A DNA stretch of 64,000 nucleotides from Rubrivivax rivuli (GCF_004016505.1 NZ_SACR01000001.1:248001-312000), one strand, 5' to 3'. Positions 28,597-42,186 are shown, numbered from the stretch's first letter. Numbers and translations: made by a program. The notes: generated by a model from the sequence alone, not told the origin.

Positions 28597-29937
28597 TCAG
28601 AGCCGACCCAGCACCAGGTGGGCCAGCAGCCCCGCCAGGGCGCAGCCGGCCAGCACCGGGATCACGCCCTGCTTGAAGCGCATCAAGGCCAGCGCCGCGG
28701 CCAGGGCGATGGCGGCGGCCAGCGCGTCGAAACCGCCCGCGAAACCGGCCGGCCAGAACACGTGCTGCGCAAAGAACAGCGCCAGGTTCACGATGACGCC
28801 CACCACCGCCGCCGAGATGGCGGCCAGCGGCGCCGTGTAGCGCAGCTGACCGTGCGTGGCTTCCACCAGCGGGCCGCCGGCCAGGATGAACACGAAGCTC
28901 GGCAAGAAAGTGAAGAAGCTCACCACCACCGCGGCCAGCACGGCAGTGGCCAGGGCCGAATCGGGCCCGAAGGCCGGCTGCCCCCAACCGCCGAGGAAGG
29001 CCACGAAGGCCACCACCATGATCAACGGGCCGGGCGTGGTTTCGCCCAGGGCCAGGCCGTCGATCATCTGCGGTGCGCTGAGCCATTGGTACTGCTCCAC
29101 GGCACCCTGGGCCACAAAGGGCAGCACCGCGTAGGCACCGCCGAAGCTCAGCAGCGCTGCCTGAGTGAAGAAGCCCGCCATCTGCGTGAAGAGCCCCGGC
29201 CCACCCTGCAGCGCCCACAGCGCGGCGGCCACGCCCGCGCCCAAGCCGAGGCCCACCCCCACCACCCGCAGAAAGCCGGCGCGATGCCAGCGCGCATGCG
29301 GGGGCGTGGGCGTGTCGTCGTCGATGCAGGCCGGCGGGTGCGGCGCATCCGCGGCGGTACCGCCGTGGCCCGCGCCGGGCGCAAAGGCCTGCGGCCACAC
29401 GCGGGCGGCCAGCACGCCGGCCAGCGCTGCGCCGGCCACGATGGCCGGGAAGGGCAGGCGCAGCAGGAACAGCGCCGCAAACGCGGCCATGGCGATCGCC
29501 CAAAGCACCGGGTGCCTGAGGGTGCGCTGGCCGATGCGCCAAGCCGCCTGCAGCACCAAGGCCGTCACCGCGGGCTTCAGGCCGTAAAACAGGCCAGCGA
29601 CCCAGGGCACGTCGCCATGGCACACGTAGACCCAGCTCAACAGCACCAGCAGCAGCAGCGAAGGCAGCACGAACAGCGCGCCTGCGGCGATGCCGCCCCA
29701 ACGGCGGTGCATCAGCCAGCCGATGTAGGTGGCGAGCTGCTGCGCCTCGGGCCCCGGCAGCAGCATGCAGTAGTTCAGTGCATGCAGGAAACGCCGCTCG
29801 CTGATCCAGCGCCGGCGCTCCACCAGTTCGGCGTGCATCAGCGCGATCTGCCCGGCCGGGCCGCCGAAGCTGATGAACCCGAGCTTGAACCAGAACTTCA
29901 GCGCCTCGGTGAAACGGGGTGTCGGCGGGGCCTGCAT
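28597..29937 (-). CDS. chrA: Chromate transporter (CHR family)
   Basis: A 446-residue inner-membrane transporter with the duplicated CHR architecture: each half starts with a conserved block (FKLGFISFGGPAGQIALMH near residue 14; FFTQAALLSFGGAYAVLPF in the second half) followed by LLPGPEAQQLATYIG or LGETTPGPLIMVVAF. A His/Pro-rich cytoplasmic loop separates the halves. The family exports chromate or imports sulfate-like anions. The start at 29937 is chosen as the first Met before the conserved block. Only 32 bases separate it from the divergent DUF3667 start. Confidence 0.92.
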   Translation of the reverse strand: MQAPPTPRFTEALKFWFKLGFISFGGPAGQIALMHAELVERRRWISERRFLHALNYCMLLPGPEAQQLATYIGWLMHRRWGGIAAGALFVLPSLLLLVLLSWVYVCHGDVPWVAGLFYGLKPAVTALVLQAAWRIGQRTLRHPVLWAIAMAAFAALFLLRLPFPAIVAGAALAGVLAARVWPQAFAPGAGHGGTAADAPHPPACIDDDTPTPPHARWHRAGFLRVVGVGLGLGAGVAAALWALQGGPGLFTQMAGFFTQAALLSFGGAYAVLPFVAQGAVEQYQWLSAPQMIDGLALGETTPGPLIMVVAFVAFLGGWGQPAFGPDSALATAVLAAVVVSFFTFLPSFVFILAGGPLVEATHGQLRYTAPLAAISAAVVGVIVNLALFFAQHVFWPAGFAGGFDALAAAIALAAALALMRFKQGVIPVLAGCALAGLLAHLVLGRL

Positions 29938-29969
29938 CGCGGCATTTTGATGCGCTAACGTCTGCAACC

Positions 29970-30869
29970 ATGCCCGAAGCCCTGCCCGCCCCCGAGCAAC
30001 TGCCCGAAGGCCACTGCCGCAACTGCGGCCACGCACTGCCCGACCCGGCCCCGCCTTTCTGTCCGCAGTGCGGCCAGGAGACGCGCGTGCGCGCGCCCCG
30101 GATCGGCGAGTTCGCGCAGCAGTTCGGCGGCGCCTACTTCAGCACCGAAGGCGCGCTGTGGCGCACGCTGAAGCTGCTGCTGCTCAAGCCCGGTGAACTG
30201 ACGCGCCTGTACCTGGCCGGCCGCCGCAAGCACTATGTGCTGCCGCTGCGCCTGTACCTCACCATCAGCCTGCTCGTGCTGCTGGCGCTGCGGCTGGTGG
30301 CGCAGGCCAGCCTGGAAGCGCCCGGCGCCGTCCACATCGACAGCCAGGACGTCCGGGACAAGCCGGGCTTCGCCATCGAACTCATCGCGGCCAGGGCCGG
30401 CATGAAGGACGGCGTGTTCTTCTGTGAAGGCCTGCCCCAGACCTTGTGCAAGCGGCTGCAGCGGCGCATCGACGTGAAGCCCGAAGCCGTGGCCGACGCC
30501 GTGCGGGATTTCCTCGGAGGCTTCATCGGCAACCTCGGCCTGGCGATGTTCCTGCTGGTGCCGAGCTTCGCGCTCTTCCTCAAGCTGGTCTACCTGAACC
30601 GCCGGCTGCGCTACACCGAGCACCTGGTCTTCGGCCTGCACGTGCATGCCTGCTGGTTCCTGCTGGTGGCCTGCACCCTGCTGCCGCTGGGCGGCGTGGA
30701 AGACCTCGTGGTCCTGGCGATGCCCGTCTACACACTGATGGCGATGAAACGCGTCTACGGCGGCGGCTGGGGCTGGCGCTGGCTGCGCGCGGCCGTGGTC
30801 AGCACGCTCTACCTGACGGTGCTGTCGTTCGCGATGGTGGGCGTGGGGCTGTACGCGCTGCTGACCTGA
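29970..30869 (+). CDS. DUF3667 zinc-ribbon membrane protein
   Basis: A 299-residue protein with an N-terminal zinc ribbon (CRNCGHALPDPAPPFCPQCG, four Cys) followed by a cytosolic segment and about five membrane helices (LPLRLYLTISLLVLLAL, LAMFLLVPSFALFLKLVYL, HACWFLLVACTLLPLG, and two more). This is the DUF3667 architecture. The role of the family is unknown. It converges with the GGDEF gene, ending 9 bases from it. Confidence 0.8.
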   Translation: MPEALPAPEQLPEGHCRNCGHALPDPAPPFCPQCGQETRVRAPRIGEFAQQFGGAYFSTEGALWRTLKLLLLKPGELTRLYLAGRRKHYVLPLRLYLTISLLVLLALRLVAQASLEAPGAVHIDSQDVRDKPGFAIELIAARAGMKDGVFFCEGLPQTLCKRLQRRIDVKPEAVADAVRDFLGGFIGNLGLAMFLLVPSFALFLKLVYLNRRLRYTEHLVFGLHVHACWFLLVACTLLPLGGVEDLVVLAMPVYTLMAMKRVYGGGWGWRWLRAAVVSTLYLTVLSFAMVGVGLYALLT

Positions 30870-30878
30870 GCGGGCGCT

Positions 30879-32663
30879 TCAGCCGCAGACGCGGTTGCGC
30901 CCGCCGTGCTTGGCGCGGTAGAGCTGGTGGTCGGCGGCCTGCACCAGGCCTTCATCGGGCGCGCCGGCCTCGAAGGCGGCCACGCCGATGCTCACGCTCA
31001 AGGCTTCCAGGGCCGGATGCACCACAGCCCAGTCGTGGCAGGCCACGCGCTCGCGCAGCTTCTCGCAGGCTTCCAGGGCCTGGGCCAGCGAGCTTTCGAC
31101 CAGGATGAGCATGAACTCCTCGCCACCGTAGCGGCCCAGCACGTCGCTGGCGCGGCAGTTCGCACGCAGCAGCCCGGCCAGCGTGCGCAGCACCGCATCG
31201 CCCACGCCGTGCGAGAGGCGGTCGTTGACGGCCTTGAAGTGGTCGACGTCGATCATCGCCACCGCCAGCGGGTGGCCGAAGCGGCGGGCGCGTTCGGTCT
31301 CGCGCTGCAGCTGCAGGTCGAGCCAGCGGCGGTTGGCCACGCCGGTGAGGCCGTCTTCGCGAGCCAGCTGCTGCAGCAGCTCGGCCTGGGCCTGCAGTTC
31401 GGCCAGCAACTGGCTGCGGCTTTGTTCGGCGCGGCGCGCCTCGTCCAGCGCCTGCAGCAGCTGCGCGCTGCGTTCGCGTTCGGCCTGGGCGTCGCTCTCG
31501 GCACTGGCCAGCGCCTGCTGCTGCAGGAATTGGCGCAGACGCCGTTGTGCAGGCTGGTTGCGCAGGCGGCGTTCACAGGCCTGGAAGGCGCGCTGGTGGC
31601 GCAGCGCGGCGGCCAGGTCGCCCGCGGCTTCATGGGCGAGGGACAGGGCTTCGTGGGCCTGGGCGCTGAGCTGCAGCGCGGCAGCGGCTTCGGCCAGCTG
31701 GTGGGCCTGGGCCAGCAAGGGCAGGGCTTCTGCAGGCCGGCCCAGGGCCCGGGGGGTTTCGGCCTGGGCCAGCAGCACCTGGGCCTGCAGCCCGAGGTCG
31801 CCCCGGCGCTGCGCCAGCAGCGCAGCTTCGTCCAGCAGCGCGCTGGCGCCTGGGTGCGCCGCCTGGGCCTGCAGGGCCAGCGCCGTGGCCACCAGCGCTT
31901 CGACCTGATCACTCTGATTGCCCGTGGCGCGTGACAAGGCCAGGGCCTGCCGCGCCCCGGCTTCGGCAGCGGCGGCCTCACCGGCCTGGCGCTTCAAGTG
32001 GGCCAGGGCCACGAGCACGGTGCTCTCGTGGGCGCGGTCGGCCGTGGTGCGCACCAGCGCCAGGCTGCGTTCAAGCTGCTGCTCGGCAGCGGCCGGCTCG
32101 TCCAGTGCGCCCAGCACCACGCCAAGGTGCGTGTGGGCGTAGGCCAAGGAGCGCGCATCGCCACAGCGCCGCGCCGCCTCCAGCGCCTCTGCACCACAGG
32201 CCAGCGCCGAAGCGAGATCGCCGTTGTCCCGGTGCTGCAGCGCGATGTTCACCAGCACCGCCGCCACACCGGGCTGGTCGTCCGTGGCCGTGCGCAAAGC
32301 CAGCACGTGCTCGTAGACGCCGATGGCCGCCTCGCCCTGCCCCCTCATGGCCAGGCGCACACCCTGCTGGTTCAGCGCCTCGGCTTCACCCGCCCTGTCG
32401 CCCAGGCTGCGCAGCAGGCTCACGGCCTGCTGCAGCAGCGACTCGCAGTCTTCTCCCGGCGGCGCCGCATCACCCAGGATGGACAGGCACACCGCCCGCC
32501 GCAGCAGCGCATAGGCCAGCCCGCGCTGGTGGTCGCAGGCCAGCGCCAGCTTGTGGGCATGCTCGGCCAGCGCCAGCGCGGCGCGCGCGTCGGTGTGGCG
32601 CAGCGCGTAGGCCTGCGCCACCAGGGCGTCGATCTCCGCGGCCTGGGGCGCGGCGGTGTTCAT
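30879..32663 (-). CDS. TPR-containing diguanylate cyclase
   Basis: A 594-residue cytosolic protein. About residues 1-370 are helical repeats of TPR type (for example EALNQQGVRLAMRGQGEAAI and similar units), then a coiled-coil rich in Gln/Ala (about 370-430), then a GGDEF domain. The active-site loop reads RYGGEEF (G513-F517) and the inhibitory I-site RASD lies exactly five residues before it, so it should be an active, product-inhibited cyclase. No membrane segment is seen. Its ATG overlaps the HAD gene stop, so the two are coupled. Confidence 0.88.
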   Translation of the reverse strand: MNTAAPQAAEIDALVAQAYALRHTDARAALALAEHAHKLALACDHQRGLAYALLRRAVCLSILGDAAPPGEDCESLLQQAVSLLRSLGDRAGEAEALNQQGVRLAMRGQGEAAIGVYEHVLALRTATDDQPGVAAVLVNIALQHRDNGDLASALACGAEALEAARRCGDARSLAYAHTHLGVVLGALDEPAAAEQQLERSLALVRTTADRAHESTVLVALAHLKRQAGEAAAAEAGARQALALSRATGNQSDQVEALVATALALQAQAAHPGASALLDEAALLAQRRGDLGLQAQVLLAQAETPRALGRPAEALPLLAQAHQLAEAAAALQLSAQAHEALSLAHEAAGDLAAALRHQRAFQACERRLRNQPAQRRLRQFLQQQALASAESDAQAERERSAQLLQALDEARRAEQSRSQLLAELQAQAELLQQLAREDGLTGVANRRWLDLQLQRETERARRFGHPLAVAMIDVDHFKAVNDRLSHGVGDAVLRTLAGLLRANCRASDVLGRYGGEEFMLILVESSLAQALEACEKLRERVACHDWAVVHPALEALSVSIGVAAFEAGAPDEGLVQAADHQLYRAKHGGRNRVCG

Positions 32664-33373
32664 GGCAGGCCCAAGGTGGCGGCCAGCGCCTCGAAGCTGT
32701 CCACCGCGAGATCGAACTCACCCGGCGTCCAGCGCTCCATCGCGCCGCCCGGGCCGCGCTCCAGCGGGCGCGCCACGTAGGCCGTGCGCAGGCCGCAGGC
32801 GGCCGCGGCGCGCAGGTCGCTGGGGTGGGCGGCCACCAGCATCACTTGTTCGGGCGCCAGGTCGAGCAGGCGCGCGGCGCCGAGGTAGACCTCGGGGTCG
32901 GGCTTGTAGTGGTGGAAGAACTCGGCCGTAAGCACCGCGTCCCACGGCAGGCCGCCGAACTTGGCCATGGCCACCAGCAGCGAGAGATTGCCGTTGCTCA
33001 GCGTGGTGAGGGTGTAGCGGCGCTTCAGGCGCAGCAGGCCGGCCACGCTGTCGGGCCAGGGCTGCAGGCGGTGCCAGATGCGGTTGAGGTCAGCGCGCGC
33101 GGCCTCGTCCATGGCGATGCCGTGTTCGGCCAGCAAGCCATCCAGGATGCGGCGGTGCAGGCCGTCGATGTTCGTCCACGGCAGCGCGCCGCTGCGCACC
33201 TGCTGCATGGCCGGCTGGTAACCGGCGCGCCAGGCCAGCGCGAAGGCGCTGCCGTCCACAGGCAGGCGCAGGCGCTGCACTTCGGCGGCGATGCTGCCGT
33301 GCCAGTCGACGACGGTGCCGAAGACGTCGAAGCACAGGGCCCGCACGTCGGGGAGGGCGTGAGCGTGAGTCAT
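32660..33373 (-). CDS. Haloacid dehalogenase type II (HAD superfamily)
   Basis: A 237-residue cytosolic hydrolase. HAD motifs: nucleophile in [11 protein letters not shown] (first Asp, about residue 15), TTLSNGN (motif II Ser), KPDPEVY (motif III Lys) and [11 protein letters not shown] (motif IV). The [10 protein letters not shown] block and length match 2-haloacid dehalogenases that replace a halogen on a short carboxylic acid by hydroxyl. True activity on haloacids cannot be read with certainty; many relatives act on other small substrates. The ATG at 33373 begins at the first good Met; the gene diverges from bchE. Confidence 0.82.
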   Translation of the reverse strand: MTHAHALPDVRALCFDVFGTVVDWHGSIAAEVQRLRLPVDGSAFALAWRAGYQPAMQQVRSGALPWTNIDGLHRRILDGLLAEHGIAMDEAARADLNRIWHRLQPWPDSVAGLLRLKRRYTLTTLSNGNLSLLVAMAKFGGLPWDAVLTAEFFHHYKPDPEVYLGAARLLDLAPEQVMLVAAHPSDLRAAAACGLRTAYVARPLERGPGGAMERWTPGEFDLAVDSFEALAATLGLP

Positions 33374-33423
33374 CGCTGGCAAGGGTAGGGCTGCTGCCGT
33401 GGGCGCGGCACGTTGGTGTGCGG

Positions 33424-33441
33424 TGTCACGTGAATTTGACA
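33424..33441 (+). promoter_or_regulatory. PpsR/CrtJ-type operator upstream of bchE
   Basis: TGT (33424-33426), twelve bases, ACA (33439-33441), the consensus spacing for the photosynthesis repressor PpsR/CrtJ. The arms extend to GTGTCA (33423-33428) and TGACAC (33437-33442), a perfect six-base inverted repeat with 8-base spacer. The right half overlaps TTGACA (33436-33441), a perfect -35 hexamer. It lies 84 bases before the bchE ATG. Confidence 0.75.
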
Positions 33442-33524
33442 CACCTCAAACCCGGGGCCGGCCCTCGCGCTTACGGTGGGCACCCTGCCCTCGCCCCTTT
33501 CACCACACGGCCCGAGACCGCCCC

Positions 33525-35168
33525 ATGCGCATCCTCTTCATCCACCCCAACTACCACTCGGGCGGGGCCGAGATCGCCGGCAACTGGCCGCCGGCCTGGG
33601 TGGCCTATCTCACCGGGTATCTCAAGGCCGACGGCTACACCGACGTGCACTTCGTCGACGCGATGACGCACCACCTCAGCGACGATGAGGTGGAAGCGCG
33701 CATCCGCGAGATAGCGCCCGACATCGTCGGCTGCACCGCCATCACGCCGGCCATCTACAAGGCAGAAAAGCTGCTGCAGGTGGCCAAGGAAGTGAACCCG
33801 GCCATCGTCACCGTGCTGGGCGGCATCCACGGCACCTTCATGTACCCGCAGGTGCTGAAGGAAGCACCGTGGATCGACGCCGTGGTGCGCGGCGAAGGCG
33901 AGCAGGTCTTCCTGAACTTCGTGCGCGCGGTGGAAGACGGCACCTGGGCCCGCGAGCCGCTCTCGGTGCGCGGCGTGGCCTACAACGACGCCCAGGGCCA
34001 GGTGGTGGCCACCGCGGCCGAACCGCCCATCCAGGACCTGGACCGCATCACGCCCGACTGGGGTCTGCTGGAGTGGGACAAGTACACCTACATCCCGCTG
34101 GGCGTGCGCGTGGCGATCCCGAACTTCGCGCGCGGCTGCCCCTTCACCTGCAGCTTCTGCAGCCAGTGGAAGTTCTGGCGCGACTACCGCATCCGCGAAC
34201 CGAAGAAGGTGGTCGACGAGATCGAGACGCTGGTGAAGGACCACGGCGTGGGCTTCTTCATCCTGGCCGACGAAGAGCCCACCATCCACCGCAAGAAGTT
34301 CATCGCCTTCTGCGAGGAACTCATCGCGCGCGGCCTGCCCGAGAAGGTGCAGTGGGGCATCAACACCCGCGTCACCGACATCCTGCGCGACGAGAAGCTG
34401 CTGCCCATGTTCCGCCAGGCCGGCCTGGTGCACGTGAGCCTGGGCACCGAGGCCGCCGCGCAGCTCAAGCTGGACCGCTTCAACAAAGAGACGACGATCG
34501 AGCAGAACAAGAAGGCCATCAGGCTTTTGCGCGAGGCCGGCATCGTCACCGAGGCGCAGTTCATCGTGGGCCTGGAGAACGAAACCGCCGAGACGCTGGA
34601 AGAGACCTACCAGATGGCGCGCGACTGGAACCCCGACATGGCCAACTGGGCGATGTACACGCCCTGGCCGTTTTCCGACCTGTTCCAGGAGCTGGGCGAC
34701 AAGGTCGAGGTCTTCGATTTCGAGAAATACAACTTCGTCACGCCCATCATGAAGCCCGACGCGCTCGACCGCGCCGAGCTGCTCGACCGGGTGATGAACA
34801 ACTACCGCCGCTTCTTCATGAACAAGAGCTTCTTCCAGTACCCCTGGGAGAAGGACAAGTTCCGGCGCAAGTACCTGATGGGCTGCCTCAAGGCCTTCTT
34901 GAAGAGCGGATTCCAGCGCACCTTCTACGACCTGGGGCGCGTGGGCTACTGGGGCCCGCAAAGCAAGAAGAAGGTCGACTTCCAGTTCGCCGGCACCCAG
35001 GTGCACGAGCGGCCCGATGCCGAGGCCATCGCCCGCGCCGATGCCGACTGGGTGACCATGCACGGCCCGAAGATCGAGATGCGTCGGCGCAAGGGTGAAG
35101 AGAACTTCGCTGCGGCCGAGGCGGCGATGGCCTGCGGCGGGGGCAAGGAACAGCTGCAGGAAACATGA
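33525..35168 (+). CDS. bchE: Anaerobic Mg-protoporphyrin IX monomethyl ester cyclase
   Basis: Forms the fifth (isocyclic) ring of bacteriochlorophyll without oxygen, using a [4Fe-4S] radical-SAM centre and cobalamin. The 547-residue protein begins [14 protein letters not shown], the B12-binding domain (about 1-150; [20 protein letters not shown]). The radical-SAM domain has GCPFTCSFC with Cys at 205, 209 and 212 and the Trp-rich [12 protein letters not shown] typical of BchE. The C-terminal part (about 420-547) is the conserved BchE tail. The start is fixed by the domain; an upstream in-frame ATG at 33399 lies over the operator. ATGA overlap with bchJ. Confidence 0.93.
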   Translation: MRILFIHPNYHSGGAEIAGNWPPAWVAYLTGYLKADGYTDVHFVDAMTHHLSDDEVEARIREIAPDIVGCTAITPAIYKAEKLLQVAKEVNPAIVTVLGGIHGTFMYPQVLKEAPWIDAVVRGEGEQVFLNFVRAVEDGTWAREPLSVRGVAYNDAQGQVVATAAEPPIQDLDRITPDWGLLEWDKYTYIPLGVRVAIPNFARGCPFTCSFCSQWKFWRDYRIREPKKVVDEIETLVKDHGVGFFILADEEPTIHRKKFIAFCEELIARGLPEKVQWGINTRVTDILRDEKLLPMFRQAGLVHVSLGTEAAAQLKLDRFNKETTIEQNKKAIRLLREAGIVTEAQFIVGLENETAETLEETYQMARDWNPDMANWAMYTPWPFSDLFQELGDKVEVFDFEKYNFVTPIMKPDALDRAELLDRVMNNYRRFFMNKSFFQYPWEKDKFRRKYLMGCLKAFLKSGFQRTFYDLGRVGYWGPQSKKKVDFQFAGTQVHERPDAEAIARADADWVTMHGPKIEMRRRKGEENFAAAEAAMACGGGKEQLQET

Positions 35169-35800
35169 GCATCGCCACCCTCGGCCCCCCTGCCGGCCGC
35201 ATCGGCCCGAACGCCATCACCCGCGTGGCCGAGGCCCTGGCCGCCCGCCTGGGCACCAGTGCCACCTGGGACTTGTTCGACCGCGCCGGCCTGCTGCGCC
35301 ACCTCCGCACGCCGCCCACGCAGATGGTGGACGAGGCCGACGTGCGGCGCCTGCATGGCGCACTGCGCGAACAGCTGGGCGCAGCCGACGCTGGCGAGAT
35401 CGCCCGCGCGGCCGGGCGCTGCACCGCGCACTACCTGCTGGCGCACCGCATCCCGCAGGCCGTTCAGCGCCTGCTGCGCTGGCTGCCCGCAGCGCTGGCC
35501 GCGCGCGTGCTGCTGAAGGCCATCACGCGCAACGCCTGGACCTTCACCGGCAGCGGCGAGTTCAGCGCGACCGTGGCGCCCTGGTTCGGCGGCGCGGGCC
35601 AGCCACCGGTGCAACTGCACATCCGCCACAACCCGCTGTGCCAGGGCCTGCACAGCAGCGCGCCGGCCTGCGACTACTACGCCGCCACCTTCGAGCGCCT
35701 GTTCCAGGTGCTGGTGCACCCGGCCACCCGCGTGCGCGAGGTGGCCTGCGAGGCCTGCGGCGACGCCGAGTGCCGCTTCGAGCTGCGCTGGCGCGCCTGA
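35165..35800 (+). CDS. bchJ: BchJ, V4R-domain bacteriochlorophyll synthesis protein
   Basis: A 211-residue protein with a V4R (4-vinyl reductase) small-molecule-binding domain; the C-terminal block [12 protein letters not shown] ... [16 protein letters not shown] carries the Cys residues of that domain. It overlaps bchE by ATGA. It was once taken as the 4-vinyl reductase, but that activity belongs to BciA/BciB enzymes; a porphyrin-carrier role toward the Mg-chelatase has been proposed. No other photosynthesis gene is in the window. Confidence 0.88.
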   Translation: MSIATLGPPAGRIGPNAITRVAEALAARLGTSATWDLFDRAGLLRHLRTPPTQMVDEADVRRLHGALREQLGAADAGEIARAAGRCTAHYLLAHRIPQAVQRLLRWLPAALAARVLLKAITRNAWTFTGSGEFSATVAPWFGGAGQPPVQLHIRHNPLCQGLHSSAPACDYYAATFERLFQVLVHPATRVREVACEACGDAECRFELRWRA

Positions 35801-35862
35801 AGCCGCCGGGGCGGACGCGCGGACTGCGGGCTTCCACTCCGTTCGCGCCCGGGGCCGCCGCC

Positions 35863-35868
35863 TAGAAT
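35863..35868 (+). promoter_or_regulatory. Candidate -10 element for purB
   Basis: TAGAAT, a good -10 hexamer in otherwise GC-rich sequence, 79 bases upstream of the purB ATG. The best -35 candidate (TTCGCG at 35842) is weak and spaced at only 15 bases. Confidence 0.3.
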
Positions 35869-35946
35869 CTGCGGCACCCGCGCCGGGTCCGCAGCCGCCC
35901 CTCCCGCGGCGCACCGCTGCGCGGGCCTGCTCACTCCGCCCGCTGC

Positions 35947-37320
35947 ATGAACCTCTCTGCCCTCACCGCCCTGTCGCCCCTGGACGGGCGTTACGCCGCC
36001 AAGCTGCAGACGCTGCGGCCCCTGCTCTCCGAGTTCGGCCTCATGCAGCACCGCGTGCAGGTGGAGGTGGAGTGGTTCATCGCGCTGTCTGACGCCGGTT
36101 TTGCCGAGTTCAAGCCGCTGAGCGAGGCCTCGCGCGGTTTGCTGCGTTCGCTGTCGCTGCGCTTCAGCGAGGCCGACGCCCAGGCCATCAAGGACATCGA
36201 GAAGACCACCAACCACGACGTCAAGGCCGTGGAGATGTGGATCAAGGGCCGCTTCCAGGGCCATGCCGACCTGGAGGCCGCGGCCGAGTTCGTGCACTTC
36301 GCCTGCACCAGCGAGGACATCAACAACACCAGCCACGCGCTGATGCTCAAGGCCGCGCGCGAGCAGGCGCTGCTGCCGGCGCTGGACAAGCTGCTGCAGC
36401 AGCTGGGCGCGATGGCGCACACGCTGGCCGCGCTGCCCATGCTCAGCCGCACGCACGGCCAGACCGCCAGCCCCACCACGGTGGGCAAGGAAGTGGCCAA
36501 CGTGGCCGCGCGCCTGGCCACGGCGCGTGCGCGCATCGCTGCCGTGCCGCTGCTGGCCAAGATGAACGGCGCGGTGGGCAACTACAACGCACACCTGGCC
36601 GCCTACCCCGGCTTCGACTGGGAGGGTTTCAGCCGAAGCGTCGTCGAAGATCGCCTGGGGCTGAGCTTCAACCCGTACACCATCCAGATCGAGCCGCACG
36701 ACTACATGGCCGAGCTCTTCGATGCCGTGGCGCGTGCCAACACGCTGCTCATCGACTGGGCGCGCGACGTCTGGGGCTACATCAGCCTGGGCTACTTCAA
36801 GCAGAAGGTGAAGAAGGGCGAGGTCGGCAGCAGCACGATGCCGCACAAGGTCAACCCCATCGACTTCGAGAACGCCGAAGGCAACTTCGGCCTGGCCAAC
36901 GCGCTGCTGGGCCACATGAGCCACAAACTGCCCGTCAGCCGCTGGCAGCGCGACCTGACCGACAGCACCGTGCTGCGCAACATGGGCGTGGCCCTGGGCT
37001 ACGCGCTGCTGGCCTGCGACAGCCTGAGCCGCGGCATCGACAAGGTGGAGGTCAACGCCGCGGCACTGGCCGCTGATCTGGACGCCGCCTGGGAGGTGCT
37101 GGCCGAGCCGGTGCAGACCGTGATGCGCCGCCACGGCCTGCCCGACCCCTACAACCAGCTCAAGGAATTCACGCGCGGCCAGCCCATCACGCGCGAGCTG
37201 ATGCAGGGCTTCATCCAGGGCCTGGCGCTGCCTGAAGAAGACAAGCAGCGCCTGCTGGCAATGACGCCCGGCAGCTACACCGGCCTGGCGGCCGAACTGG
37301 CCGCGCGCTGGAAGGCCTGA
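35947..37320 (+). CDS. purB: Adenylosuccinate lyase
   Basis: Acts twice in purine synthesis: SAICAR to AICAR and adenylosuccinate to AMP, each releasing fumarate. The 457-residue protein is of the E. coli-like type: [19 protein letters not shown] at the start, the His motif [13 protein letters not shown] (about 160), and the fumarase/aspartase signature [20 protein letters not shown] (about 297). It precedes pyrF by 5 bases. Confidence 0.97.
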   Translation: MNLSALTALSPLDGRYAAKLQTLRPLLSEFGLMQHRVQVEVEWFIALSDAGFAEFKPLSEASRGLLRSLSLRFSEADAQAIKDIEKTTNHDVKAVEMWIKGRFQGHADLEAAAEFVHFACTSEDINNTSHALMLKAAREQALLPALDKLLQQLGAMAHTLAALPMLSRTHGQTASPTTVGKEVANVAARLATARARIAAVPLLAKMNGAVGNYNAHLAAYPGFDWEGFSRSVVEDRLGLSFNPYTIQIEPHDYMAELFDAVARANTLLIDWARDVWGYISLGYFKQKVKKGEVGSSTMPHKVNPIDFENAEGNFGLANALLGHMSHKLPVSRWQRDLTDSTVLRNMGVALGYALLACDSLSRGIDKVEVNAAALAADLDAAWEVLAEPVQTVMRRHGLPDPYNQLKEFTRGQPITRELMQGFIQGLALPEEDKQRLLAMTPGSYTGLAAELAARWKA

Positions 37321-37325
37321 CAACG

Positions 37326-38183
37326 GTGAGCGCCGATTTCCGCGCCCAGCTGGTGGCCGCACAGGCCACGAACCAGTCGATGCTCTGCGTCGGCCTGGAC
37401 CCCGAGCCCTCGAAGTTTCCCGGCGCGTGGCAGGGCGACCCGTCGCGCATCTTCGATTTCTGCGCGGCCATCGTCGACGCCACCAAAGACCTCGTCTGCG
37501 CCTTCAAGCCGCAGATCGCCTACTTCGCCGCGCAGCGGGCCGAAGACCAGCTCGAACGCCTGATGGCGCACATCCGTGCCGTGGCGCCGCAGGTGCCGGT
37601 GATCCTGGACGCCAAGCGCGGCGACATCGGCGCCACCGCCGAGCAGTACGCGCGCGAGGCCTTCGAGCGCTACCGCGCCGACGCCGTGACGCTCTCGCCC
37701 TTCATGGGCCTGGACTCCATCGAGCCCTACATGAAGTGGGCCGGCAAGGGCCTGATCCTGCTGTGCCGCACCAGCAACCCTGGCGGCAGCGACCTGCAGG
37801 CGCAGCGCCTGGCCGGCGCGGACGGCCAGCCCGGCAGCCTGCTCTACGAGCACATCGCGCGCCTGGCGGCAGGCGACTGGAACCGCGGTGGCCAACTGGC
37901 GCTGGTGGTGGGCGCCACCTTTCCGGCCGAAGTGGCGCGCGTGCGTGAACTCGCACCCACGCTGCCGCTGCTGATCCCCGGCATCGGCGCGCAAGGTGGG
38001 GATGCCGAGGCCACCGTGCGCGCCGGCTGGCGGCCTGAGGGGCCCATCGTCGTGAGCTCCTCGCGTGCCGTGCTCTACGCCGGCACCCAGGGTGAGCAGG
38101 GCCCGGCCCGGTTCGCCGGGGCCGCACGCCATGCCGCGCTGACGGCCCGAGAGCAACTGCAGCAGGCGCGTCCCCGCGGCTGA
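37326..38183 (+). CDS. pyrF: Orotidine 5'-phosphate decarboxylase (type 2)
   Basis: Last step of UMP synthesis. The 285-residue chain is of the longer type-2 family: [23 protein letters not shown], the catalytic [15 protein letters not shown] (Asp/Lys), [15 protein letters not shown], and PGIGAQGGD with SSSRAVLYA near the C-terminus. It starts at GTG 5 bases after purB. The hybrid kinase follows 10 bases later, which is an unusual operon partner. Confidence 0.95.
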   Translation: MSADFRAQLVAAQATNQSMLCVGLDPEPSKFPGAWQGDPSRIFDFCAAIVDATKDLVCAFKPQIAYFAAQRAEDQLERLMAHIRAVAPQVPVILDAKRGDIGATAEQYAREAFERYRADAVTLSPFMGLDSIEPYMKWAGKGLILLCRTSNPGGSDLQAQRLAGADGQPGSLLYEHIARLAAGDWNRGGQLALVVGATFPAEVARVRELAPTLPLLIPGIGAQGGDAEATVRAGWRPEGPIVVSSSRAVLYAGTQGEQGPARFAGAARHAALTAREQLQQARPRG

Positions 38184-38193
38184 ACCATCCCCC

Positions 38194-41460
<3,267 letters not shown>

Positions 41461-41492
41461 CAATACTGGCGCCATCCCCCCGGAAAGAGACC

Positions 41493-42161
41493 ATGGAAGT
41501 CAAGCTCGACAAGCGTTACCCCGTTGCCGCCACGCCGGCACAGGCCTGGGCCGTGCTCAGCGACATCCACGCCATTGCCGCCTGCATGCCGGGCGCGGCC
41601 ATCACCGAGCAGCTCGACGAGACCCACTTCAAGGGCACCGTGAAAAGCAAGATCGGCCCTGCGGTGATGAGCTTCGGCGGCGACATCGAGCTGCAGGGCC
41701 TGGACGCAGCCACGCGCGAGCTGAAGATGCTGGGCAAAGGCGCCGACAAGGCCGGCTCGTCGGCCTCGATGCAGCTCACGGCGCGGCTGGAGCCGGGCGA
41801 GGAGCCGGGCACCACGGTGCTGATGGGGCAGGCCACCATCACGGTCAGCGGCAAGCTGGCGCAGTTCGGCAGCCGGCTGCTGGTGCCGGTGAGCGACGCG
41901 ATGCTGGCGCAGTTCGCCGACAACTTCCGCGCGGCCGCTGCGGCGGTGCCGGTGGCCGCGGCGCCGGCCGAGGCTCAGGCGGCGCCGTCTGCCGAAGCCG
42001 CTGCCGGCACGGCCAGCGCCGGCCTGCCGGCGCCCACGCCGGCCGTTCCGGCGGTGCGTGCGCCCGTGGCCCCGGCGCAGGTGAAGGAGCTCAACGCCCT
42101 GGGCCTGATGTGGACGGTGTTCAAGGGCTGGCTGGCTGGCCTCTTCGGCAAGAAAAGCTGA
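41493..42161 (+). CDS. CoxG-like SRPBCC protein
   Basis: A 222-residue protein. Residues about 1-145 form a CoxG/SRPBCC domain (YPVAATPAQAWAVLSDIHAIAACMPGA, GTVKSKIGPAVMSFGGDIEL). An Ala/Pro-rich linker (about 148-198) leads to a short C-terminal amphipathic/hydrophobic segment (LGLMWTVFKGWLAGLFGKK) that probably anchors it to the membrane. CoxG recruits the CO dehydrogenase to the membrane, but relatives exist without cox genes, as here. GGAAAGAG precedes the ATG, and a -10-like CAATACT lies upstream. Confidence 0.85.
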   Translation: MEVKLDKRYPVAATPAQAWAVLSDIHAIAACMPGAAITEQLDETHFKGTVKSKIGPAVMSFGGDIELQGLDAATRELKMLGKGADKAGSSASMQLTARLEPGEEPGTTVLMGQATITVSGKLAQFGSRLLVPVSDAMLAQFADNFRAAAAAVPVAAAPAEAQAAPSAEAAAGTASAGLPAPTPAVPAVRAPVAPAQVKELNALGLMWTVFKGWLAGLFGKKS

Positions 42162-42186
42162 GGGCGCCGAAGCCCCGCCGCGGCGT

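Noticed and set aside
35165..35800. Calling BchJ the divinyl (4-vinyl) reductase
   Set aside because: The V4R domain is not a reductase fold, and the vinyl reductases are the BciA/BciB families; a carrier or accessory role is safer.
41493..42161. Carbon monoxide oxidation based on the CoxG-like protein
   Set aside because: No coxL, coxM or coxS gene is present; CoxG-like SRPBCC proteins occur widely without CO dehydrogenase.
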